Source: Caldilineaceae bacterium
GTDB lineage: Bacteria; Chloroflexota; Anaerolineae; Caldilineales; Caldilineaceae
Assembly: GCA_022823185.1 (NCBI GenBank)
Contig: JAJDXQ010000032.1
Location: forward strand, 1-64,000
Direction of reading: 5' to 3'
Length of the DNA stretch: 64,000 nucleotides
In this document: positions 55,106-63,275 of the stretch, piece by piece
Position numbering within the stretch: the stretch's first letter is position 1
Layout of the letters: each line of letters starts with the position of its first letter
Notes under the pieces: model-generated
What the model was told of the DNA's origin: nothing
The model's input: only the letters and a program-made list of their open reading frames with translations
Database searches by the model: none
Translations under genes and position numbers: made by a program

Positions 55106-55963
55106 ATGAATACACAACTCAACCTCAAGCGCGGGATTCGCACAACGCTTTTCACCCTCATGGTCATTCTCTTCATGATCGTGATCCTGCTGCCGATCTA
55201 TTACATCTTCCTGACCGCGTTCGCCCCGAGCGGGAAACTGTTCACCGTACCGCTGACCTACGTTCCGCGCAGCCTGGCAATCGCCCGCTTTGAGGACATC
55301 TTCGGCGCGCTGCCCATCGCCCGTTACATGCTCAACTCCACCTTGCTGGCCACCTTCTCCACCATCCTGGCGCTCACCGTCAGCCTGCTGGCCGCCTACG
55401 CCATCGCCCGCCTAAACTTCCCCGGCGCAAACCTGGTCATGATCGGGCTGCTCGCCTCCAGCATGTTGCCCGGCACCGCCACCGTTATCCCTCTCTTCCA
55501 GATGTACCAGACGCTCAATCTGATGGATACGCTGCACGGCCTCCTCATTCTCTACGGCAGCGCGCTGCTGCCGATCACCACCTGGGTGCTGGTTTCATTC
55601 CTGCGCCAGGTGCCCGTCGAGATCGAAGACGCTGCCAAGGTTGACGGCGCCAGCTTCTTCCCTCTCCTCTGGCGCATCGTTCTGCCCGTAATCCGCCCCG
55701 GCATCGCCACCATGTTCCTCATCAACTTCATCATCGGCTGGAACGAATTCTTCACGCCGCTCATCTTCGCCCGCGGCGCCGGCGTCAAGGTAATCACCAT
55801 GGCCCTCTCCGAGGCCCAGGTAATCGGGGCAAGGAGCGAATTCGACGTCTCCTGGGGCAACATGTCCGCAGTGGCCATCCTCACGACTATCCCGGTCTTC
55901 ATCATCACCCTCATCTTCCAGCGCCAGATCGTCGAGGGCATCACCAGCGGCGTCTTCAAGTAA
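55106..55963 (+). CDS. Carbohydrate ABC transporter permease (MalG-like)
   Basis: A 285-residue permease with N-terminal helix LFTLMVILFMIVILLPIYYI and EAA loop VEIEDAAKVDGASFFPLLWR. It lies 29 bp after its partner permease; the gap contains a GGCCACTGACCACT motif of the type found before livF. It is followed after 25 bp by the first of three Gfo/Idh genes. Confidence 0.9.
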   Translation: MNTQLNLKRGIRTTLFTLMVILFMIVILLPIYYIFLTAFAPSGKLFTVPLTYVPRSLAIARFEDIFGALPIARYMLNSTLLATFSTILALTVSLLAAYAIARLNFPGANLVMIGLLASSMLPGTATVIPLFQMYQTLNLMDTLHGLLILYGSALLPITTWVLVSFLRQVPVEIEDAAKVDGASFFPLLWRIVLPVIRPGIATMFLINFIIGWNEFFTPLIFARGAGVKVITMALSEAQVIGARSEFDVSWGNMSAVAILTTIPVFIITLIFQRQIVEGITSGVFK

Positions 55964-55988
55964 CGTCCCACAGGAGTGACAAGCCGAC

Positions 55989-57041
55989 ATGACCACTCTT
56001 AAAGTCGGAATCATCGGGCTTGGCGGCATCGCCCGCTCCCACTGCGACGCCATCGCCACCCTCGAAAACGTCGAAGTCGTCGCGGTCGCCGACCTCTTCG
56101 AGGAGAAGCGCCGCCAGTACATGGACGAGTACGGCATTCCCAGGGGCTACACCTCCCACACCGAGCTCTTGAAGGATGACGAGATCGACGCCGTCGCCGT
56201 CGTGCTCGGCCATCACCTCCACCACCGCCTCACCGTCGACGCCTGCAATGCCGGCAAGCACGTCCTCGTCGAAAAGCCGATGGCGCTCAGCCTCGAGCAG
56301 TGCGACGCCATGATCGATGCCGCAGCCAGCAACAGCGTCAAGCTCATGGTCGGCCATACACCGCACTTCTCCGGCATCCTCCTCAAGATGAAGGAGATCC
56401 TCGATTCCGGCCGTCTGGGCCCGCTTATGACGATCGTCTGCTACTCGTGCAAAAACTGGACCTATGCCCACCGCGCGCCCCAGTACCGCAGCCGATTCCA
56501 CGGCGGCGGCATGTGGCTCACCAACGGCGTCCACGTCGTCGACCGCCTCACCTGGCTCATGGCCTCTCAGGCCGTCTCCGTATCCGCCAGCATCGGCACG
56601 CGCGCCCACTACCAGGCCGCCGACGATACCGCCACCGCGCTCATCCGCTACAAGAACGGCCTCGCCGGCGCCGCGATCTCGATCGCCTTCGCCGACGGGC
56701 CGCCCATCATGGATACCCAGGTCATCTGCGCCAATGGAACCGTACGCATCGGCGGCGGCAGACAACCGTTCCTCCAGGTCGGGCAGGGGGATGTCTGGCA
56801 GGATATCCCGTATGACGACCCGCCCGCCGTCATGCACCATGAGTGGAAATCCTTTGTCGAATCGATCGAACAGGACATCGAGCCGCCCGCCTCCGGCGAG
56901 TGGAGCCGCCACATCATGGAGATCCTCTTCGCCGCCGAGAGCTCGGCCATCACCGGGCAGGACGTCGTCCTGGAAAGCGGCCTCTCCTGGACCCACCAGC
57001 GCGGCGGCATACCCGTCACCCGTGATCACGGCTGGATCTGA
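55989..57041 (+). CDS. Gfo/Idh/MocA family oxidoreductase, tandem copy 1
   Basis: A 350-residue NAD(P)-dependent oxidoreductase with Rossmann motif VGIIGLGGIARSHCDAIA, the conserved VLVEKPMALSLEQCD and the substrate-side FHGGGMWLTNGVHVVDRLTW. It is the same length as the next gene and roughly four-fifths identical to it by eye. Most differences lie at residues 120-165 and around 245-275. AGGAG is upstream at about 12 bases. It probably acts on a sugar or sugar acid brought in by the transporter before it. Confidence 0.9.
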   Translation: MTTLKVGIIGLGGIARSHCDAIATLENVEVVAVADLFEEKRRQYMDEYGIPRGYTSHTELLKDDEIDAVAVVLGHHLHHRLTVDACNAGKHVLVEKPMALSLEQCDAMIDAAASNSVKLMVGHTPHFSGILLKMKEILDSGRLGPLMTIVCYSCKNWTYAHRAPQYRSRFHGGGMWLTNGVHVVDRLTWLMASQAVSVSASIGTRAHYQAADDTATALIRYKNGLAGAAISIAFADGPPIMDTQVICANGTVRIGGGRQPFLQVGQGDVWQDIPYDDPPAVMHHEWKSFVESIEQDIEPPASGEWSRHIMEILFAAESSAITGQDVVLESGLSWTHQRGGIPVTRDHGWI

Positions 57042-57097
57042 GGCGCGCCGCGATACCGAAACCACCCAGACAACCCACAGGAGCGAAACAGACCAAC

Positions 57098-58150
57098 ATG
57101 GCCAAATTGAAAGTCGGAATCATCGGGCTGGGCGGCATCGCACGCGCCCACTGTAGCGCCATTGACACACTCGACAATGTCGAAGTCGTCGCCGTCGCCG
57201 ATCTCTTCGAGGAAAAGCGCCGCGAATACATGGAGAAATACGACATCCCCAAGGGCTATCCCTCCCACACCGAGCTTCTCAAGGACGACGAGGTCGAGGC
57301 CGTCGCCGTCGTGCTCGGCCATCAACTCCACCACCGCCTCACCGTCGACGCCTGCAACGCTGGCAAGCATGTCCTCGTCGAGAAGCCGATGGCGCTCAGC
57401 CTCGAACAGTGCGACGACATGATCGAAGCCGCCGCCAGCAACAACGTCAAACTCATGGTCGGCCAGACCCAGCACTACTACGGCACCAGCCTCACGGCCA
57501 AGGAGATTCTCGATTCCGGCCAGCTCGGCCCGCTGATGACCATCGTCTGCTACATGTCCAAGAACTGGAACTTCGCCGGCCGCCCGCCCCAGTACCGCAG
57601 CCGTTTCCATGGCGGCGGCATGTGGCTGGCCAACGGCGTCCACGTCGTCGACCGCCTCACCTGGCTCATGGCTTCCCAGGCCGTCTCAGTCTCTGCCAGC
57701 ATGGGCACCCGCGCCCATTACCAGGCCAGCGACGACACCGCCACCGCGCTCGTCCGCTACAAAAACGGCCTTGCCGGCGTCGCCGTCTCGGTCGGCTTTG
57801 CCGACGGCGCGCCCAACTTCGAAAGCCAGGTCATCTGCGCCAACGGCACCCTGCGCTTCAGCCAGCACGGAGAAAAGTTCGTAAAGGTCGGCCAGGGCGA
57901 CGAGTGGAAGGACATTCCTTTCGACGACCCGCCTGTCGAGATGCACCACGAATGGAAGTCGTTCGTCGAGGCGATCGAACAGGACATCGAGCCGCCCTCC
58001 TCCGGCGAATGGGCTCGCCACATCATGGAGATCCTCTTCGCCGCCGAAACCTCGGCAATAACCGGCCGTGAAGTCGTCCTCGAGAGCGGACACACCTGGA
58101 CCCACCAGCGCCACGGCGTGCCGGTCACCCGCCAGCACGGCTGGATTTGA
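57098..58150 (+). CDS. Gfo/Idh/MocA family oxidoreductase, tandem copy 2
   Basis: A 350-residue homologue of the preceding gene (VGIIGLGGIARAHCSAID, VLVEKPMALSLEQCDD, FHGGGMWLANGVHVVDRLTW). Divergence is concentrated in a loop region (QTQHYYGTSLTAKEIL against HTPHFSGILLKMKEIL) and in a C-terminal segment, which could tune substrate choice. AGGAG precedes the ATG. No frameshifts are seen, so both copies seem to be kept in use. Confidence 0.9.
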   Translation: MAKLKVGIIGLGGIARAHCSAIDTLDNVEVVAVADLFEEKRREYMEKYDIPKGYPSHTELLKDDEVEAVAVVLGHQLHHRLTVDACNAGKHVLVEKPMALSLEQCDDMIEAAASNNVKLMVGQTQHYYGTSLTAKEILDSGQLGPLMTIVCYMSKNWNFAGRPPQYRSRFHGGGMWLANGVHVVDRLTWLMASQAVSVSASMGTRAHYQASDDTATALVRYKNGLAGVAVSVGFADGAPNFESQVICANGTLRFSQHGEKFVKVGQGDEWKDIPFDDPPVEMHHEWKSFVEAIEQDIEPPSSGEWARHIMEILFAAETSAITGREVVLESGHTWTHQRHGVPVTRQHGWI

Positions 58151-58161
58151 GGCAAACAACG

Positions 58162-59196
58162 ATGCGAACTGCTCTACTTTCCTACAGCCACCACGGACGC
58201 GGCATGGCCGCCGCGACGCGCGACCTCGGCCACGAGATCGTCGCCGTCATGGACGCCGAACAAGGCCCGCGCCAGCAGCTGGCCGACGAATTCCAATGCC
58301 CCGCCTACAGCTCCGCCGGCGAGTGCCTCGACGCCAGCCGCCCCGATGCCGTCCTGGTCGCAGGCAAGCACACCGAAATGCCGGACCACGTCCGCGCCTG
58401 CGCCGAGCGCGGCCTGCCCTTCCTGCTCGACAAACCCTTCGCCGACTGCGCCGACCGCCTCCGCCCCGCCGCCGAACTCTGCACAGAGCGCGGCGTCTTC
58501 AGCGCCCTCACCCTTCCCAACCGCGGAACGGAGCTCGTAGACCTCGTTCAAGCCATGATCGACGATGGCAGCTTCGGCGACCTCGTCCTCTACAACAGCC
58601 GCCTCAACAACGGGCCGCCTTCGCGCTACGACCCAACGCCCTCCGCATGGCACAACGATGCCACTATCTCCGGCGGCGGCTGCTGGGCCACCGAGTCCGC
58701 CCACGGTATCGACACCTTCCTGCAGTTCGTCGGTGACCGGCCCGTAACCGCAGTCGGCGGTGTCATCTCCAACTCGATGTACGCACGCGAAGTGGAGGAT
58801 GTGGCGGTGGGTATACTGCGCACGGACGACGGCGTCACCGGGATCGTCGAATCCGGTTACAGCTACCCGTCAGGCGCCCGCGCGGGAGACCACAGCTTTC
58901 GCTTCATCGGCACGAAAGCCACAGTTCTTCAGCGCTACGACCAGCAGGGAAACAAGATAACTGAGGTCCACACAACCGAGGGTGTGACTTTTCACCCGGA
59001 ACCACAGCATACGGGCGGCATGAAGGAGATCATGCGCAGGGCGCTGGTGGCAATCGAGGAAGGGCGCAGCAGCTTTTCGCCCAATGTCGAAGATGCGGTG
59101 CGCATCCTCGAACTGCAGGACGCGGTCTACGCTCTCGCCCGCGCCAATCCGATGACGAACGGCCCCCATCCACTCGGCGCGCCCGGCGCGGTGTAG
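58162..59196 (+). CDS. Gfo/Idh/MocA family oxidoreductase (divergent)
   Basis: A 344-residue oxidoreductase only distantly related to the two copies upstream. It begins RTALLSYSHHGRGMAAATRD, so the usual GxGxxG is replaced by YSHHGRGMA and cofactor binding is less certain. The EKP region is FLLDKPFADCADRLR, with Asp for Glu, and the central motif is SGGGCWATESAHGIDTFLQF. ATG 58162 is preferred over an in-frame TTG at 58147 because GAGG lies nine bases upstream. It is the last gene of the plus-strand operon. Confidence 0.8.
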   Translation: MRTALLSYSHHGRGMAAATRDLGHEIVAVMDAEQGPRQQLADEFQCPAYSSAGECLDASRPDAVLVAGKHTEMPDHVRACAERGLPFLLDKPFADCADRLRPAAELCTERGVFSALTLPNRGTELVDLVQAMIDDGSFGDLVLYNSRLNNGPPSRYDPTPSAWHNDATISGGGCWATESAHGIDTFLQFVGDRPVTAVGGVISNSMYAREVEDVAVGILRTDDGVTGIVESGYSYPSGARAGDHSFRFIGTKATVLQRYDQQGNKITEVHTTEGVTFHPEPQHTGGMKEIMRRALVAIEEGRSSFSPNVEDAVRILELQDAVYALARANPMTNGPHPLGAPGAV

Positions 59197-59222
59197 TGCC
59201 GGCGTACCGCCGTTGAAAAGGA

Positions 59223-59249
59223 AACCGGCACGCGAGCGGCGTGCCGGTT
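59223..59249. terminator. Bidirectional terminator between convergent genes
   Basis: AACCGGCACGC and GCGTGCCGGTT form a perfect 11-bp stem with a five-base loop between the last Gfo/Idh gene and the convergent PhyH-like gene. On the minus strand it is followed by TCCTTTT, a modest T-tail. Confidence 0.65.
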
Positions 59250-59284
59250 GGTCGATCTGTTAACTGCTTATCCCAGGCTAAGAA

Positions 59285-60079
59285 CTAAACCCGCCCCGCA
59301 AACGAACGCCCTCGCACCTGCTTGAACGGCGGCATCTTCGGCGCGTCCGTCACCGATTCGTCCCGCCGCGACGACGCGCGCATGTAGTGGACCGCATAGC
59401 CCCGCCGCCGCTGCCCCGACAGGTTGGCGTTGCTCTGGTGCAGCACCAGGCTGTGATGAAAGCTGACGCTGCCCGCCTTCAAAGGCGCCGGCACGATCGG
59501 CCACTGCTCGCTCCCCAGGTCTTCCAGAAACCAGCCCAGCTGCGGCCCTCTCATCATCCCCCAGCGGTGCGTGCCGGGACAGAAATTCAGGCAGCCATTC
59601 TCCACCGTTGCATGGTCGATGGCCGTCCATGCCGAGACAAGGTCCATCGGGAAAATGTCCCGCCACGACGCCGAATCCTGGTGCCACGGCTGCGCCGTCC
59701 CCGTGACCGGCGCCTTCATAAAGAGCTGATCGCCGTACATCTTGATGTCGTCGCAGCCCAACAGATCGGCGATGATGTCGACGATTCTGGGATGGGTGGC
59801 ATGGCCCCACATGACCTCATCGTAGACGGCCAGATTGTACAGTTTGCGCACTGACAGAACCTGATCCGCAACTTCACGCTCGCCTTCCCGGAACACCTGC
59901 TCCAGCTGAATGCTCGTCTCCGGGATGTGTTCGACCTTGCCTGCCGCGATCAGATCGGTGTGCGCCGCCAAAGCGGCCACCTCCTCGGTTGAGAGAACGT
60001 CCTCTACGGTCAGAAAACCGTTTAGCCTGAACTGCCTCACCTGCTCCTCAGTCAGCACGCGCAAGCGCGGGGTTGTCAT
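59285..60079 (-). CDS. Phytanoyl-CoA dioxygenase (PhyH) family protein
   Basis: A 264-residue Fe(II)/2-oxoglutarate-dependent dioxygenase. The iron ligands are visible as His-x-Asp in QPWHQDSASWRD and a distal His in VSFHHSLVLHQSNANLSG; Arg in SGQRRRGYAV can bind 2-oxoglutarate. PhyH-family enzymes hydroxylate many small molecules and are expanded in marine and sponge-associated bacteria; the substrate here is unknown. ATG 60079 is chosen because AGGGGG lies eight bases upstream; the open frame extends further but overlaps the aldo/keto reductase gene. It follows that gene on the minus strand. Confidence 0.87.
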   Translation of the reverse strand: MTTPRLRVLTEEQVRQFRLNGFLTVEDVLSTEEVAALAAHTDLIAAGKVEHIPETSIQLEQVFREGEREVADQVLSVRKLYNLAVYDEVMWGHATHPRIVDIIADLLGCDDIKMYGDQLFMKAPVTGTAQPWHQDSASWRDIFPMDLVSAWTAIDHATVENGCLNFCPGTHRWGMMRGPQLGWFLEDLGSEQWPIVPAPLKAGSVSFHHSLVLHQSNANLSGQRRRGYAVHYMRASSRRDESVTDAPKMPPFKQVRGRSFAGRV

Positions 60080-60162
60080 GCAGGAACCCCCTTTCCCGGT
60101 GGCGCCGCAATCGGCGCTGTTAGCACCCTTTTTCTGATGTCGACAGACCGACCGTATTGCGA

Positions 60163-61149
60163 TCAGTCCTCCACCTCTACCCAAGCCGCCGGCGCCGTAT
60201 CCACACCGTGCTTCGCGAACACCGCATCGATCTCGTCCAGCGTCTCCTGGTCAAGTGACCAGTCGAGTCCGGCAACGTTTTCCTCGACCTCCTCTGGGCG
60301 GCGGAACCCGATCAGCGCCACACTTACCACCGGATTCGACAGCGCCCAGCGCAGCGCAAGTTGAGCCATTGTCTTGCCGTGCCGGGCCGCGATCGGCTTG
60401 AGGTCATCGACAGTGGCCACGTTCCGCGCAAAGACCTCCTCCGTAAACAGCGGGATGTTGAACGCATTCCCATTGGAGCGCCAGTCCGTTTCGTCAAACG
60501 TCGTATCCGCCGTAAACGTCCCCGTCAGCAGACCATGCGCCAGTGAACCGTACGTCATCAGACCGATTTCATGCTTTGCAATCGTTGGGAAGACTTCGCG
60601 CTCCAGCCGCCGGTCGAACATGTGGTAGCCGTACTGGGTGATGTCCACCCGCCGCGTCTCCATACAGGTCTCAATTTGCTCCGGGCGGAAGTTGGAAACG
60701 CCGACAAAGCGGGCTTTGCCAGCCTGCACGATCTCCTCCAACGCCGCCATCGGCTCCTCCAGCGGCACATCCCTGTCCGGCCAGTGGACCAGATAAACGT
60801 CCACATAGTCGGTCCCGAGCGCCTTGAGGCTGCGGTCGATGGCCCCAAGGGCGGTCTCGCGGCGGCTGTCGCGGCGCCACTTGCCTTCATTCTGGTAGAT
60901 GCCCCACTTGGTGACGACGATCGCTTCCTGACGCCGCGCGCCAAGGGCCCTGCCCAGAATCTGCTCAGACTGGCCAAAGCCGTAGCCCTCGGCCGTGTCA
61001 AAGAGATTAATCCCAAGATCGAGTGATCGATGCACCGCCTTCACAACGTCGCTCTCGTCAAAGTGTCCGTACCCGCCGCCGATCTCCCAGCAGCCAAAGC
61101 CAATTGCGGATACGTCCAGTCCTGTACGTCCAAATGGGCGATATTCCAT
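60163..61149 (-). CDS. Aldo/keto reductase
   Basis: A 328-residue NADPH-dependent carbonyl reductase with a TIM barrel. The catalytic tetrad is visible: Asp and Tyr in NLFDTAEGYGFGQSE, Lys in IVVTKWGIY, and His in VDVYLVHWPDRD. The ends match the YghZ/Tas-like branch (EYRPFGRTGLDVSAIGFGC). ATG 61149 is supported by GGGAGG seven bases upstream; the frame opens six codons earlier. It is the gene before the PhyH-like gene, so the two may form a short operon acting on the same compound. Confidence 0.9.
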   Translation of the reverse strand: MEYRPFGRTGLDVSAIGFGCWEIGGGYGHFDESDVVKAVHRSLDLGINLFDTAEGYGFGQSEQILGRALGARRQEAIVVTKWGIYQNEGKWRRDSRRETALGAIDRSLKALGTDYVDVYLVHWPDRDVPLEEPMAALEEIVQAGKARFVGVSNFRPEQIETCMETRRVDITQYGYHMFDRRLEREVFPTIAKHEIGLMTYGSLAHGLLTGTFTADTTFDETDWRSNGNAFNIPLFTEEVFARNVATVDDLKPIAARHGKTMAQLALRWALSNPVVSVALIGFRRPEEVEENVAGLDWSLDQETLDEIDAVFAKHGVDTAPAAWVEVED

Positions 61150-61279
61150 CGGTTGGCCTCCCTGCATTCGCTTTTTTTGAATAGCTTGAGGATACTAAAC
61201 CTTCAGGGTGCAGACAGTGTACAACGCGTCCTGAGACGGGTCAACGGGCGGGAAAGGAGGGAACGCGGCGAATGCCCGC

Positions 61280-62449
61280 TCACGCGCTGTACATTTCCAG
61301 ATGCCGCGCCGCGATCACATCCCAGGTGAACTGGCGGGCCGCTATGCGGGCATTGGCGCGCAATGTCTCCGCCAGGCGCGGGTCCGCAGCTATTCGCCGC
61401 ACCGCCGCCGCGGTCGCAGCCGGATCTCTGGGCGGAACGAGCAGCAGGTCGGAGTCCGCAGTCACTTCCGGCGTCGGCGCCTGCGGATGCGTTGTCACGA
61501 TCGCGCAGCCGTTGGCCAGCGCGGCCGTCAACGTGCTGCGGCGCATGCTCATGCCGTCCTCATACGGCATCACCAGCACGTCAATGGCGTTGAAGTCGGC
61601 AGCGACCTCAGCGTCCGACTGGTGGCCCGTCCACTGCACGCGGCCGTCCAGCCCCTGTTCCTCGATGGCAGCCTCGACCCTCTGTAGATAGGCGAAGTTT
61701 GTTTCATCGCTCGCCCCCACCCGCTCGCCGATCATCAGAAGATGAACATCCCGGCCTTCACCTGCCAGCGCCGCCAGCGTCTCGACCAGCGTCAGCCCGC
61801 CCTTGCTCGCGTTGAGAAAGCCGAAATAGCCCAGCACCAACTGCTCGCCGCCGTAGCCGCGCGCGGCCCGGCGCAGGGACCGCTCCTCCGCCGTGAACCG
61901 GCGGCTCTCGATGTCGCTGCCGATTGGAATCCGGTGAAGCTGGCCGCGCTGCACCTGCCCTTGCACCGATTCCCAGTCACTCTGATTGGTGACCACCACC
62001 GCATCCGCGGCGCGCAGCGGCAGCCGCGTCACCCAGTTGCGCAGCCGGGCTCCGGCCTTGGGAAAAAGATAGGGAACACGTAGGTCGTGGTAGGTCCAGG
62101 CGGTCCGCAGCCCGTATCGCCGCAGGAAGTAGGGCAGAGCGTTAATGGCGGGATGCATCCCGTAGGCAGCCGTCTGGTACTGAACGTGAATCCATTCCGC
62201 GCCGATGGCGCGGGCGCAGGCAGGGATGTCGGACAGGATCTGCCAGCCCCAACTGCGGCGTCCCGGCAGCACCCGAACCGCACCCGACTCTGCCGTCACC
62301 TGCTCGTCGGTCAGGACGCTTACCTGCGCGCCCTGTATCTGCAACGCTGACGCCAGTTCAGCCGTAAACCTGCCGACGCCGCCCACCATCGGCGGGTACT
62401 CGCCCGTGACGAACAACACCTTCGGTTGCTCTCCCGTCACTCTGCTCAA
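61280..62449 (-). CDS. Family 4 glycosyltransferase
   Basis: A GT-B fold glycosyltransferase of 389 residues for surface glycans. The N-terminal glycine-rich loop is VTGEYPPMVGGVGRFTAELA. The C-terminal donor site is VLVMPYEDGMSMRRSTLTAA followed by LANGCAIVTTHP; this belongs to a GT4 subgroup with the R(G/S)(S/T)L form in place of the second Glu. Donor and acceptor are unknown. It is 26 bp after the small PH-like membrane protein gene, so they are probably cotranscribed. Confidence 0.88.
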   Translation of the reverse strand: MSRVTGEQPKVLFVTGEYPPMVGGVGRFTAELASALQIQGAQVSVLTDEQVTAESGAVRVLPGRRSWGWQILSDIPACARAIGAEWIHVQYQTAAYGMHPAINALPYFLRRYGLRTAWTYHDLRVPYLFPKAGARLRNWVTRLPLRAADAVVVTNQSDWESVQGQVQRGQLHRIPIGSDIESRRFTAEERSLRRAARGYGGEQLVLGYFGFLNASKGGLTLVETLAALAGEGRDVHLLMIGERVGASDETNFAYLQRVEAAIEEQGLDGRVQWTGHQSDAEVAADFNAIDVLVMPYEDGMSMRRSTLTAALANGCAIVTTHPQAPTPEVTADSDLLLVPPRDPAATAAAVRRIAADPRLAETLRANARIAARQFTWDVIAARHLEMYSA

Positions 62450-62475
62450 GCCCCCTTAGCCATGTGGCCGTCCGG

Positions 62476-62898
62476 TCAGTCGGGGATCCGCTCCTGCAGC
62501 GCGGCCAGCAGCTCCTCCTGGCGCGCCACCGCCGGCAAAAACTGCGTGCGGGGCACTTCCGTATCCACGATTCCGTCAGCCGAAACAGGCCAGTAGACGA
62601 GGCTCACTCCGGGCATGAAGCGGCCGGCCTCTTCACAGATGATCATCTGACGGAACTGAATCTGCTGGGTCGCCTGTAACGGCGCCCGCACGGTTACGCC
62701 GTCGGCGGTCAACTCAAGCTGCATCAGCGCCCAGCGTGCATAGATGAGGGTGAAAGCGATCGCACCCACAAGGAAGAAAAGGGTAGGCAGGCTGAATCCA
62801 TTGAGAAGCTCCCACAGGAAGAGCAACACAACTGCCGCGCCGCCTGCGGCGAACAAGCGGTATGTTGTACGGGGAAGGTAGACCGGGGCGTCAGTCAT
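62476..62898 (-). CDS. Small membrane protein with PH-like domain
   Basis: A 140-residue protein with two N-terminal helices (LFAAGGAAVVLLFLWELLNG and LPTLFFLVGAIAFTLIYARW). A soluble domain follows (LELTADGVTVRAPLQATQQI, then GVSLVYWPVSADGIVD) whose strand pattern looks like a bacterial PH domain. The function is unknown. It is 38 bp downstream of the small three-helix gene on the minus strand. Confidence 0.65.
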   Translation of the reverse strand: MTDAPVYLPRTTYRLFAAGGAAVVLLFLWELLNGFSLPTLFFLVGAIAFTLIYARWALMQLELTADGVTVRAPLQATQQIQFRQMIICEEAGRFMPGVSLVYWPVSADGIVDTEVPRTQFLPAVARQEELLAALQERIPD

Positions 62899-62936
62899 CA
62901 GACTGATGGCAGGTAGTACATGCGGACCGCCAGCCG

Positions 62937-63257
62937 CTATTCACCGCTGCTCGGTTGCCGCCGGCTGCTGACGAGCAGCATCGCCAACGCGACCACCGAA
63001 AGTACGCCGGCGCCGTAGACGATCATGCGTATAACCTGGCTCTGCCAAAGGGTCGGCGCAAACGCGGCGAATCCGCCCAGAATTCCGGCCAGAGGAACAG
63101 TCGCGATCAGGACGAAATGGAGCATCATGTACGCAGGAGAAGGGCGCGGCAGATCTTCGCGCGTGAGGAACTTCATCATCATATAGATCGCGCCCAGCGG
63201 ATAGAGAACACCCACCAGCAGAAGAGCGACCGAGCCAACTTTGTACAGGATATCCAT
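62937..63257 (-). CDS. Small integral membrane protein
   Basis: A 106-residue protein with three predicted helices (SVALLLVGVLYPLGAIYMMM, YMMLHFVLIATVPLAGILGG and VIRMIVYGAGVLSVVALAML) and a short polar C-terminus. No family is recognised. It lies between the ABC ATPase gene and the PH-like gene on the same strand, 18 bp from the former, so it is likely in their operon. Confidence 0.6.
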   Translation of the reverse strand: MDILYKVGSVALLLVGVLYPLGAIYMMMKFLTREDLPRPSPAYMMLHFVLIATVPLAGILGGFAAFAPTLWQSQVIRMIVYGAGVLSVVALAMLLVSSRRQPSSGE

Positions 63258-63275
63258 GCCAGTTGCGTCAATCGG

